From contig JAEZDN010000052.1 of NCBI GenBank assembly GCA_023433275.1, forward strand, positions 62,001 through 126,000: 64,000 nucleotides of DNA, read 5' to 3'. The notes under the pieces were generated by a model. The model was not told where the DNA came from, searched no databases, and was given only the letters and a program-made list of their open reading frames with translations. A program made the translations under genes and the position numbers. The DNA comes from Verrucomicrobiota bacterium (GTDB lineage Bacteria > Verrucomicrobiota > Verrucomicrobiia > Opitutales > Opitutaceae). Position 1 is the stretch's first letter, and each line of letters opens with the position of its first letter. Below are positions 28,217-35,513 of the stretch, one piece after another.

Positions 28217-29293
28217 ATGGCCGCCATCGACTCCCTCCTTCGCACCATGCTCGAAAAGGGCGGCTCCGACCTGCACCTCACTGTCGGGCTGCCGCCCAAG
28301 TCCCGCATCTCCGGCTCGCTGCAGGAAATTCGCGCGGGCGCCGTCACGGCCCAGGAAATGGAATCCCTTCTCAAGGAGATCACGCCGGAAAAGCGCTGGC
28401 AGGAATTTCTCGAGAAGAAGGATCTCGACCTGGCCCACGAGGTCGAGGGCCTCGCGCGCTTCCGCGCCAATTTCCTCTACAACCACTGGGGCCAGGCCGC
28501 GGTCATGCGCCAGATCCCGGCCAAGATCCTCTCGTTCAGCACGCTCAACCTCCCCGAGGCGCTCAAGAAGCTCTGCCACCTCGACCAGGGCCTCGTCGTC
28601 GTCACGGGCCCCACCGGCTCGGGCAAGTCGACCACGCTCGCGGCGATGATCGACTACATCAACGACAACCTCGCGCGCCACATCATCACGATCGAGGACC
28701 CGATCGAGTTCGTCCATCCCTGCAAGAAGTCCACCATCGTGCACCGCGAGGTCGGGGAACACACGGAGACCTTCGGCGCCGCCCTCAAGGGCGCCATGCG
28801 CCACGATCCCGACATTCTCCTTCTCGGCGAGATGCGCGAGATGGAGACCATCAAGCTCGCCCTTTCCTGCGCCTCCATGGGCATGCTCGTCTTCGGCACG
28901 CTGCACACCAACAACGCCCCCAAGACCGTCGACCGCATCATCAACACCTTCCCCGCCGAGGAACAGAACCAGGTGCGCGTCATGCTCGCCGGCTGCCTCG
29001 CCGGGGTCGTGGCCCAGCTACTCTGCAAGAAAGTCCCCAAGGGCCGCGTCGCCGTCCACGAGATCCTCCTCCAGCACGAGGCCCTCCCCAACACCATCCG
29101 GTCGGGCCAGATCGCCAACATCCGCGGCATCATCGAGAGCGGCAAGGAGGAGGGCATGATCACGATGGACAACAGCCTCATGGCCCGCGTGAAGGACGGC
29201 ACCGTCGAGCCCAAGGAAGCTTACATGAAGGCCAGCAACAAGGCTCTCTTCGCCCCGCTGTTGAAACCGGGCGACCTGGAAGAGGGACACTAG
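28217..29293 (+). CDS. pilT: PilT type IV pilus retraction ATPase
   Basis: A protein of 358 residues, the standard PilT length. It has GGSDLHLTVGLPPKSRISG, Walker A GPTGSGKSTT, Asp box ITIEDPIEF, Walker B ILLLGEMREMETIKLA, His box TLHTNNAPKTVDR and the C-terminal GMITMDNSLMARV. The usual ARD of the Walker B region reads REM here. The start at 28217 follows the first pilT-like stop by two bases. No pilin or assembly genes lie nearby, which is normal for pilT loci. A stem-loop 20 bases after the stop may end the transcript. Confidence 0.92.
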   Translation: MAAIDSLLRTMLEKGGSDLHLTVGLPPKSRISGSLQEIRAGAVTAQEMESLLKEITPEKRWQEFLEKKDLDLAHEVEGLARFRANFLYNHWGQAAVMRQIPAKILSFSTLNLPEALKKLCHLDQGLVVVTGPTGSGKSTTLAAMIDYINDNLARHIITIEDPIEFVHPCKKSTIVHREVGEHTETFGAALKGAMRHDPDILLLGEMREMETIKLALSCASMGMLVFGTLHTNNAPKTVDRIINTFPAEEQNQVRVMLAGCLAGVVAQLLCKKVPKGRVAVHEILLQHEALPNTIRSGQIANIRGIIESGKEEGMITMDNSLMARVKDGTVEPKEAYMKASNKALFAPLLKPGDLEEGH

Positions 29294-29313
29294 AGCGGCT
29301 TGGAAAATCGCGG

Positions 29314-29340
29314 CATTTCTCCCCGAGAGCAGGAGAAATG
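29314..29340 (+). terminator. Stem-loop after pilT
   Basis: CATTTCTCC (29314-29322) and GGAGAAATG (29332-29340) form a perfect 9-base stem with a 9-base loop, 20 bases after the pilT stop. The tail TTGTT is only weakly T-rich, so this may be a terminator of modest strength or an mRNA-stabilising structure. Confidence 0.45.
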
Positions 29341-29364
29341 TTGTTACCGTCATCCTGGTTGGAT

Positions 29365-29490
29365 GTAGGGGCGCGGCTTGACCGCGCCCCTTTTCTCGCT
29401 GCGGGAACCGAGGGCGTGCCCGAGCCACGCCCCTGCAACTGAACCGTTCGACCGCGCACGCGGCGGAATCGCCTTCCGACTGCATGCGTC
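29365..29490. repeat. Dispersed repeat family B, copy 2 (most complete)
   Basis: This is the fullest forward copy. Hairpin 1 has arms GGGGCGCGG / CCGCGCCCC with a 5-base loop; the linker is CGCTGCGGGAACCGA; hairpin 2 has arms GGGCGTG / CACGCCC. The distal part contains GTTCGACCGCGCACGCGG and GGAATCGC and ends near CTGCATGCG. All these words recur at 62028-62152 in the opposite orientation and partly at 20351-20472. Confidence 0.8.
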
Positions 29491-29525
29491 CGGCTGAGCC
29501 GGTGGGCCGCCTCCCCATCAAAAAC

Positions 29526-29561
29526 ACCTGAAACCTCCCCGCCGTCACCTGAAACCTCCCC
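29526..29561. repeat. Tandem direct repeat ACCTGAAACCTCCCC
   Basis: Two identical 15-base copies (29526-29540 and 29547-29561) separated by GCCGTC, directly before family A copy 2. A third partial match follows as CGTCATCCTGAA, so the repeat may be a degenerate extension of the family A arm. Confidence 0.6.
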
Positions 29562-29565
29562 CAAC

Positions 29566-29650
29566 CGTCATCCTGAACGCAGTGAAGGATCCAAGGAGTC
29601 GGCGCACGTTCGTCCTCTCCCGTGGATCCTTCGCTCCGCTCAGGATGACG
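29566..29650. repeat. Dispersed repeat family A, copy 2 (inverted-repeat element)
   Basis: The left arm is CGTCATCCTGAACGCAG then TGAAGGATCC. The right arm is GGATCCTTCGCTCCGCTC then AGGATGACG. The arms pair over about 25 positions around a centre of about 30 bases. This is the best-paired copy of the family in the window. Confidence 0.8.
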
Positions 29651-29741
29651 ATGGCGGTCGTGTTTTCCATTCTCCAAAGTTCGTCTCCGCCTACGATGCA
29701 ACCGCCCACCGGTTGTTCCCGGTCTCAGCCGGAACAATTCA

Positions 29742-29900
29742 GAGGAAACCACAGATAGACACAGATACGCACCGATCAGAATGGCTACAGCGGTTAAGCG
29801 CTCGCGGTTTGTTTCACCGTTCAGTGAAATGAAGTTTGGGTTCACTGAAGACGCCACCTCGGTCCCCATTCGTGTTTATCTGTGTTCATCCGGGTTCAAC
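29742..29900. repeat. Dispersed repeat family C, inverted pair
   Basis: The left word (29742-29781) contains ACCACAGATAGACACAGAT. The right word (29861-29900) contains CGTGTTTATCTGTGTTCATC, which is the same motif on the other strand. Between them TTTCAC and GTGAAA (29812-29829) form a small stem. A third copy of the word lies at 41704-41730 between nuoL and nuoM. Confidence 0.6.
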
Positions 29901-30084
29901 TGCATGAATCCGGCTCGGGATGACGCTGGAATGGGGTTTGGGGTTTTGTTTCGAACCTCCGGCGGCTGCACTTTATTCGAAACTCCCAAGCCATCGGACC
30001 CAAACCGGCCTCGCGGCCCGCTTTCCCGGTGGAACCGTTGGGCCGGCCTTGTCTTTCCCCCATCCTGCCTTCTAGAACCGACCC

Positions 30085-30366
30085 ATGAAAAGTGCCTACG
30101 AACTCGCCATGGAGCGCCTTGCCAAGTCCGAGCCCGCGGCCGCCCCGCTCACCGCGGAAAAGAAGGCGCGCCTGGCCGAGATCGACCGCGTTTACCAAGG
30201 CAAGGTGGCCGAAAGGGAAATCTTCCTGAAGCAACAATTGGAAGCCTCCCTCGGCGCCGGAAAATTTGACGAGGCCGACCAGATCCGGAAACAAATCGCC
30301 AGCGAGCGCGCCCGGCTGGAAGAGGAGCGCGAGGACGAAAAGGAACGCGTTCGGCGCGCGAAGTAA
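30085..30366 (+). CDS. Small UVR-motif-like coiled-coil protein
   Basis: A protein of 93 residues, highly charged and helical throughout. The segment ASLGAGKFDEADQIRKQIAS resembles the UVR motif of UvrB/UvrC and McsA-type proteins (pattern EDFE.AA.LRD.I). The C-terminus is a continuous charged helix (ERARLEEEREDEKERVRRAK). There is no membrane segment or signal peptide. Such small proteins are often protein-protein adaptors, but no partner is visible. It follows the repeat nest and is convergent with the EEP-family gene. Confidence 0.65.
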   Translation: MKSAYELAMERLAKSEPAAAPLTAEKKARLAEIDRVYQGKVAEREIFLKQQLEASLGAGKFDEADQIRKQIASERARLEEEREDEKERVRRAK

Positions 30367-30409
30367 GCCGCGCTGGCGTGGCCTCCATCCGGCCCGGGCC
30401 CGGCCGGCT

Positions 30410-31192
30410 TCAATCGACTAACTCGAATTCCGCCGCGAGCGTGTGATGATCCGAGGCCGGCGTCGGCTTCACCGACCACTTCCCGGGCTTCAACCAGCGG
30501 TTGTAGAAAATGTGGTCCAGCACGAAGGGCCGGCGCCGCCACGTCACCTCCGTGGACTGCACCGTCGTGTAGCCAGCGTCCGCAAATTGCTGGATCAGCG
30601 ACTGGTGCTTGCTGACGTTGAAATCGCCCGTGAGCAGCGTCGGCATGGAAGCCGAACTGCGCAATTGCTCCTCCACCAGCCGTCGCTGGTCCAGGTGCAC
30701 CTCGCTGCTCGAGTTGAGCATGAAGAACGCGAGCAGGTGCGTGTTGAACAGCCGCACCGGGCGCCCCCCGATCTCCGTGGTTGCGCCGATCAGCAGCCGG
30801 TCCGTCGGCGTCTTCTTTTCGCCAAAGAAATCGAATTCCACCGGCGGCGAGGGCAGGTTCAGGCTGATGGGATCGCGCAGGGGCGTCTTCGAAAAGATCG
30901 CAAGCCCGATGCCGAAGGGCAGCTCGCGCGAGTCCGGCTTCGGATAGGCAAAATAGCTGTCGTAATCCGGAAACTCCGCCTTGAGCCGCGTGTAATGCGG
31001 CGGCGGCTGCGCCTGCGCCCCGCCGGGCAGCGTTTGCTCGACTTCCTGCAACATCACGATGTCGGCCTCGTGCGAGCGAATTTCATCGACCGTGCCCTGC
31101 AACCGGATCGGCGCCGTGTCGGGATACGTGTCATCCCACGGCTGGCCATACTGCATGTTGAACTGCAGGATCTTGAACCGCGGGGGATTCAT
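30410..31192 (-). CDS. Endonuclease/exonuclease/phosphatase-family hydrolase
   Basis: A protein of 260 residues. Motifs of the EEP superfamily appear in order: LQFNMQYG at the N-terminus, IVMLQEVEQT (metal-binding Glu), LFNTHLLAF, LTGDFNVSKH (Asp and Asn of the active site) and the terminal ASDHHTLAAEF (catalytic His). There is no signal peptide. Members hydrolyse phosphodiester or phosphomonoester bonds in nucleic acids, lipids or sugars; this one cannot be placed further. The start at 31192 gives a compact N-terminus before the first beta strand. Confidence 0.85.
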   Translation of the reverse strand: MNPPRFKILQFNMQYGQPWDDTYPDTAPIRLQGTVDEIRSHEADIVMLQEVEQTLPGGAQAQPPPHYTRLKAEFPDYDSYFAYPKPDSRELPFGIGLAIFSKTPLRDPISLNLPSPPVEFDFFGEKKTPTDRLLIGATTEIGGRPVRLFNTHLLAFFMLNSSSEVHLDQRRLVEEQLRSSASMPTLLTGDFNVSKHQSLIQQFADAGYTTVQSTEVTWRRRPFVLDHIFYNRWLKPGKWSVKPTPASDHHTLAAEFELVD

Positions 31193-31357
31193 CGGGGGCG
31201 CACAACCTTGATCCGTGACGATGACCGCTCGCGCTCCCCCCGGGAGGCCGGTCCATCAACCACTCCCATCCGAGCGACCAAGGGGCTTAGAATTGCTCGA
31301 CGGGGCATAGGCAATGCGCTGCCCCGATGGTCGTTGCGTCAAAAAAGTGCGGCAAGA

Positions 31358-32704
31358 CTATTCTGGCTCGGCCGTACCCTCTATGACCCAGTCCTTCGCC
31401 TCGGGCACCTGCCGGTTAAATTCCTTCAACACCGCACTGAGATGTTCGGCATAGCGGAAATGGGCACCCATGCCCGTCCGCAGCTCGGCCTCATAGATGA
31501 ACTTGTCCGCCTGCGTGCTGTGCTCGAAGGGAGTCTGCGCCCCGAGCAACAGCGAATACACGTACGCGGGCGATCCGCGTTCCATCAACTCCCTGGTCAG
31601 CGCCGCCTGCTCGGCCAGGAGGGCCCCATGGCCGGCAGGCGCGATCTCCGGCGGCAGGTAGAAGCCCGCCTGGATCAACGGCGTGAAACGATGCCCCGTG
31701 CGATGACGATTGAGGTCGCGCAGCTCGGCCAGCGCCATGTTGTTCCAGGCAAAGGTCACCCGCATGCGTCGCGTCGCCGTCCCTTGGTAGCCATAGCGGT
31801 TGGCGCGGTGCCGCAACGCTTCCGGCACGGGCTGCTCCTCGCGCAGCCAGGGCGGGGCTTCGCGGTCGACCTTCACCCAAACCTCGTCGCGCAGCGGCGC
31901 GGTGGAGAGCCGGTCCAGGCCGAGCTTCAGGCTCGCCGCCAGCTCCCGCTCCACCTGCGCTTCGTAGGACTTCTCGGCGTGGCTGTGCCGCATCAGGCGC
32001 GGCGAAACCTTGAGGAGCTCCTCGCGAATGAGCTTCGCCGCGGCCCGCGCCTCGGGCATCGCGAGCGAGTCAAGATGCTTCACGGTCGCGGCCCACATGC
32101 GCGAGCTTTGCACCAGGCCCAGGTTGGTCCGCGTGGCCAGCGGGATGAAATAGCGCGCCCGGTCGAGGGCGTAATTCTTGCGCAGGCGGGTGACGACGCC
32201 CGGCTTCGCCGCCGGCGGCAGGCGCACCAGGCCCGGATTGGCCTGCGCGGCCTGGTCCAGTCGCGCGTACTCCGCATTGTAGGCCGCGAATGCCCGCGCC
32301 ATCAGCGCGGTCCAGCGCGGCGCCAAATCATCCGGAAGTCCGATCTCCTCCGGGGCCGGCAGGTTCGTCGGCGCCATCGTGATGTAACGCGTGCTCGATT
32401 CCTGCCCGTCGGCCATCTGGGCGATTTCAAACACCTTGTACGCCAGCCACATTGACACGTCGTCCAGCGCGATTGCCAGGCCGCCCGTCAATCCCCCGAT
32501 CGACGCGTGCCCATAATCCACGAACTTCAGAATGCGATCGATGGACTCGTCCGGGTTCGCCAGGTCCACCTTCTCCATGATCTTGTGAATACCCTCGTTG
32601 CTGCGCGAGTACCGGGCCAGGACGGAGGCGAGCAACTCGGGGGTGACCTTCGGCAGGTCGGCGGCGGACGGCGGGGGTACGAGGGCGAGACCGGTAACCT
32701 TCAT
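31358..32704 (-). CDS. thyX: Long ThyX-type flavin-dependent thymidylate synthase
   Basis: A protein of 448 residues, twice the usual ThyX length of about 220-250. The N-terminal half has YGHASIG and the substrate motif end QESSTRYITM. The C-terminal half has LRDLNRHRTGHRF followed by AGFYLPPEI, corresponding to the RHR part of the ThyX signature. ThyX methylates dUMP using methylene-tetrahydrofolate and FAD/NADPH. Long versions occur in Chlamydiae, and a Verrucomicrobiota relative would fit. The conserved residues are divided between the halves, so both are needed to build a site. Catalytic activity is inferred. No thyA is seen in the window. Confidence 0.82.
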   Translation of the reverse strand: MKVTGLALVPPPSAADLPKVTPELLASVLARYSRSNEGIHKIMEKVDLANPDESIDRILKFVDYGHASIGGLTGGLAIALDDVSMWLAYKVFEIAQMADGQESSTRYITMAPTNLPAPEEIGLPDDLAPRWTALMARAFAAYNAEYARLDQAAQANPGLVRLPPAAKPGVVTRLRKNYALDRARYFIPLATRTNLGLVQSSRMWAATVKHLDSLAMPEARAAAKLIREELLKVSPRLMRHSHAEKSYEAQVERELAASLKLGLDRLSTAPLRDEVWVKVDREAPPWLREEQPVPEALRHRANRYGYQGTATRRMRVTFAWNNMALAELRDLNRHRTGHRFTPLIQAGFYLPPEIAPAGHGALLAEQAALTRELMERGSPAYVYSLLLGAQTPFEHSTQADKFIYEAELRTGMGAHFRYAEHLSAVLKEFNRQVPEAKDWVIEGTAEPE

Positions 32705-32774
32705 GTGCGCTTCACGAAACAGATTCGCGGGCCGACGCGAAGAAAATAATCCGGTCCGCCCTGCGCGCCGTTAA

Positions 32775-32792
32775 ATACGCATAATTGCGTAT
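32775..32792. promoter_or_regulatory. Perfect inverted repeat upstream of the GGT-repeat lipoprotein gene
   Basis: ATACGCA and TGCGTAT form a 7-base inverted repeat around TAAT, 37 bases before the lipoprotein ATG. The embedded CATAAT could serve as a -10 box. This looks like an operator or a promoter overlapping a binding site; no regulator gene is adjacent to support it. Confidence 0.35.
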
Positions 32793-32829
32793 GGGGCGAT
32801 CGCGCCGGCGATGGTACGCTCAACCTACC

Positions 32830-34164
32830 ATGCACGTCCAAACCGTCCTGTCTCGCCTTCGCTTCCTGCTTCCGCTCGCCGCGGCCCTGGCCCTCGCCGG
32901 CTGCGGCTCCGATAAAGACAACCTGCCCACGCCCAACGCCACCGGTCCCGCCACCGCCGCCGACTTCGCGGGCACCACCATCGAGATCAACCCGACCTTC
33001 AGCTTCCTGAGCAACGGTCAGCTCAGCTATCTGAACACCGCCGCCGCCGGCGCTTTCCCCGCCGCCACGACCGCGATCACGGGCACGTACACGTACACGC
33101 CTTCCACCGACTACCTCAGCGGCAACCTGAGCATCACGCTCCCCGGCTCCAACCAGGCCATGCAGATCAGCCTGCAGTCCTTCGTCAAACAAGGCAACCG
33201 CGTGACCAGCTTCCAGGCGACCTACAACGGCCAGAACTACAACGCCACCGTCACCAACGGCACCCTTACCTCCAGCACGCTGTCGGGTTCCGGCGGCACA
33301 GGCGGAACCGGTGGCACGGGTGGCACGGGCGGCACGGGTGGTACCGGCGGCACCGGCGGCACAGGTGGCACCACCATCCCCACCCCCGTCGGAGCCAATG
33401 AAACCCTCGCACCTGACATCCCCACCACGATGCAAGGTTCCTACAATCTCACGTACAGCTACGCCCAAACCGGTTCCCCGATCACCGAGGGCACCATCAA
33501 GCCGTTCGTCATCGGGGCGAAGACGCTCGCGTTCGACAACAAGACCCTCACCGGCCCGGTGCGGCGCAACAACAACGCCTTCGAATGGATCTTCAAGGAC
33601 GGCGATCTCGAGTACGCCGTCTCCATCCGCCCCGACAACACACTCAACGAAATCAACGTCGCCAAGACCGGCGGCACGCCCTGGTACGGACAATACCGTA
33701 ATCTCGGCGCCACTGGCGGCACAGGCGGCACCGGTGGCACCGGCGGAACTGGCGGTACGGGTGGCACCGGTGGCACGGGCGGAACCGGTGGTACGGGTGG
33801 TACTCAAACGGGCGGCGGCCTCGCTGCCGGCACGACCTTCACGCGCACCGTGAGGTCCGTGATCGTAGCGCCGCTCGGCAGCCAGATCCCGGCTGATGTG
33901 CCTAACTATGCCCAGGGCGCGCAGGTGACCTTCACCGTCAACTCCGCCGGCGAACTTACCTTCGGCAATGTCAGCGTCCCGTTCGTCGCCGACGGCGGCA
34001 CCGGTTACAGCTACGTGGGCGTGACCGCCACCGGCAGCTCGAACACGGTCGTGGTTCATAAAAACCTGACCACCGGCAGTCCCTCCGGCGTCGGCATCCA
34101 GTTCGTGCGGGCTGTCATCCAGCCGGTCCCATCCGTGGTGATGATCGACTACATCCTCGAGTAA
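32830..34164 (+). CDS. Lipoprotein with two (Gly-Gly-Thr)n repeat blocks
   Basis: A protein of 444 residues. The signal peptide ends in the lipobox ALAGC (Cys at about residue 24). The body has three Thr/Ser/Asn-rich beta-like domains of 100-150 residues separated by two glycine-threonine blocks: nine GGT units (bases 33292-33372) and ten (33715-33804). There are no catalytic motifs. It is the first gene before a TolC/adaptor/ABC operon, so it may be a surface lipoprotein handled by that exporter, though a terminator separates them. The upstream ATG at 32791 would give an unusually long n-region, so 32830 is preferred. Confidence 0.8.
   Translation: MHVQTVLSRLRFLLPLAAALALAGCGSDKDNLPTPNATGPATAADFAGTTIEINPTFSFLSNGQLSYLNTAAAGAFPAATTAITGTYTYTPSTDYLSGNLSITLPGSNQAMQISLQSFVKQGNRVTSFQATYNGQNYNATVTNGTLTSSTLSGSGGTGGTGGTGGTGGTGGTGGTGGTGGTTIPTPVGANETLAPDIPTTMQGSYNLTYSYAQTGSPITEGTIKPFVIGAKTLAFDNKTLTGPVRRNNNAFEWIFKDGDLEYAVSIRPDNTLNEINVAKTGGTPWYGQYRNLGATGGTGGTGGTGGTGGTGGTGGTGGTGGTGGTQTGGGLAAGTTFTRTVRSVIVAPLGSQIPADVPNYAQGAQVTFTVNSAGELTFGNVSVPFVADGGTGYSYVGVTATGSSNTVVVHKNLTTGSPSGVGIQFVRAVIQPVPSVVMIDYILE
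33292..33372 (+). repeat. Nine in-frame 9-base GGT-encoding repeats
   Basis: Nine consecutive units of the type GGCGGCACA/GGTGGCACG, all encoding Gly-Gly-Thr, with synonymous differences at third positions. Unit gain or loss would change linker length and keep the frame. Confidence 0.9.
33715..33804 (+). repeat. Ten in-frame 9-base GGT-encoding repeats
   Basis: Ten consecutive Gly-Gly-Thr units of the same type as the first block, ending at GGTGGTACT before CAAACG. Third-position variants are shuffled between the blocks, which suggests exchange or duplication between them. Confidence 0.9.
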
Positions 34165-34185
34165 TCGGCAGCATCCTCCTTCGCG

Positions 34186-34222
34186 GGCCCCGGTTGCGCG
34201 CTGCCGCTCCGGGGCCTTTTTT
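34186..34222 (+). terminator. Rho-independent terminator after the GGT lipoprotein gene
   Basis: GGCCCCGG (34186-34193) pairs with CCGGGGCC (34209-34216) and is followed directly by TTTTTT (34217-34222). The 15-base loop can shorten by internal pairing. The T-run ends one base before the ATG of the TolC-like gene, so the structure occupies that gene's ribosome-binding region. Confidence 0.75.
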
Positions 34223-34223
34223 C

Positions 34224-35513
34224 ATGGCACGTCCTTCCACCCTTTGCCTCCTCCTGCTGCTTCCGGCCCTCGCCGGTTGCCACTCGGTGCGACAACAGCT
34301 GCAGGAAGCGGAAACCGAGCTGGCCGAGCGTCACGGCCAACAGGCCCGCGCGCTCATCGACCGCCGCGCCCGTCTCGTCGACTGGCCGTCCGCCCTCGTG
34401 ATGATGCAGACGCACAATCTCGCGCTGCAGGAACACCGCGACGCACTCCTGACGGCCGAGGAGCGGCTCCGGCAGGTCAAGCGCGACCTCATTCCCGGCG
34501 CCGCCATCACCGGCAATCTCACCCACGCCCTCACGCAGCTCGGCGATCTCCGGGGCGACGATGCCGCCGTCTCCATCTACGGGTTCTTCAACATCCCCGG
34601 CCTGGTTCAGTGGCGCGCCCGCCAGTACGCCACCGAACTCCAACTCGTGCGCACGCGCTGGGCGCTCGATCTCAAATCCCGCGAACTCACCATCCAGCTG
34701 CGCGAGCTGTTCGTGCGCCACGAGCTGCTCAAACAACGCCGGCGCCAGCTCGCGCTCGCCCAGCGCTGGCAGGTTTCCGATCCCCTTGCGCTGAGCCTCG
34801 ACGCCAGCCCGCCCCGCATCGAGCACGAGTCGCTGCTCCGAAGCCTCCGGCTCGAGGAGGACAGCCTTCAGGACGCCTTCGCCGAAATCCTCGGCGACGC
34901 TTCCGTGCGCTGGGAGCCACTCCCCGATTATCTTCCCCGCTTCGACTACGCGACCGCCCAACCTGACCCGGGCGACATCGACCGCTTCGGCGGTCTTTAC
35001 CGCCGCCTCCAAGCCGTTGAACTCGAGGGCGCACGCCTGCGTCAGCGCGGAATCGAACTGCAATACTGGCCGGATCTCCACGTCAACCTGAGCAGCCCGC
35101 CCTTCTACCAAAGTCAGGGCGGCAGCTGGTCCGCGGACTCCATCCTGCTCAACCTGGGCGCGAGCGTCCCATTGGACTTCCGCGGTTCCATCGCCCAGCA
35201 ACTCCGCGAGACGCGTCGTGACTTCGCTCGCTTGGAAACCGCCCTCCGTGATCAAAACGCCCGCGCCATCAGCAAGCTCCTCCAGGCGCGCGATTCGCTC
35301 CAGCTCAACGCCCGCCAGCTCCGCCTGGCCGAACTGCGCCTCGAGGCCCTGCGTTCCCTTCCCCCTGGGCTCAGCCCCGCGCGGGCCCGCGACAACCTCG
35401 AGCGCCTCCTCGCCCTCGACCAACAGCGGACCTCCCTGCAGCTGGAACAAACCCGACTCGAGGCGCTATTCTGGATTCTCGACGAGACCCGGTGGCCCCA
35501 ACCCGCGACATGA
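34224..35513 (+). CDS. TolC-like outer-membrane efflux lipoprotein
   Basis: A protein of 429 residues. The signal peptide has lipobox LAGC (MARPSTLCLLLLLPALAGCH), so the mature protein is lipidated. The rest is helical with long charged helices (LQEAETELAERHGQQARALI; RQLRLAELRLEALRSLP) and two lengths of similar pattern, as in TolC/OMF proteins that form a periplasmic tunnel. Similarity is at fold level only. Its stop overlaps the adaptor start by ATGA. There is no Shine-Dalgarno sequence because the terminator T-run precedes the ATG directly. The start is fixed by the signal peptide. Confidence 0.78.
   Translation: MARPSTLCLLLLLPALAGCHSVRQQLQEAETELAERHGQQARALIDRRARLVDWPSALVMMQTHNLALQEHRDALLTAEERLRQVKRDLIPGAAITGNLTHALTQLGDLRGDDAAVSIYGFFNIPGLVQWRARQYATELQLVRTRWALDLKSRELTIQLRELFVRHELLKQRRRQLALAQRWQVSDPLALSLDASPPRIEHESLLRSLRLEEDSLQDAFAEILGDASVRWEPLPDYLPRFDYATAQPDPGDIDRFGGLYRRLQAVELEGARLRQRGIELQYWPDLHVNLSSPPFYQSQGGSWSADSILLNLGASVPLDFRGSIAQQLRETRRDFARLETALRDQNARAISKLLQARDSLQLNARQLRLAELRLEALRSLPPGLSPARARDNLERLLALDQQRTSLQLEQTRLEALFWILDETRWPQPAT

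Larger units (their letters stand above)
29294..30084. other. Gene-free 790-base interval filled with dispersed repeats
   Basis: The longest stretch without a gene. From left to right it holds the pilT stem-loop, a family B element (29365-29490), a 15-base direct repeat (29526-29561), a family A element (29566-29650) and two oppositely oriented family C words (29742-29781 and 29861-29900). Open frames that cross it have the composition of repeats and no family features. Local base composition is lower in GC than in the flanking genes. Confidence 0.75.

Noticed and set aside
29781..30084. Possible small gene in the repeat nest (frame from 29781)
   Set aside because: The frame is built from repeat words, has no Shine-Dalgarno sequence and no recognisable protein features.
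30443..32455. Plus-strand open frame of 670 codons across the EEP and ThyX genes
   Set aside because: It crosses the spacer between two well-supported minus-strand genes and has shadow-type composition.
33292..33804. CRISPR-like array
   Set aside because: The regular 9-base units are coding Gly-Gly-Thr repeats without spacers; no cas genes are present.
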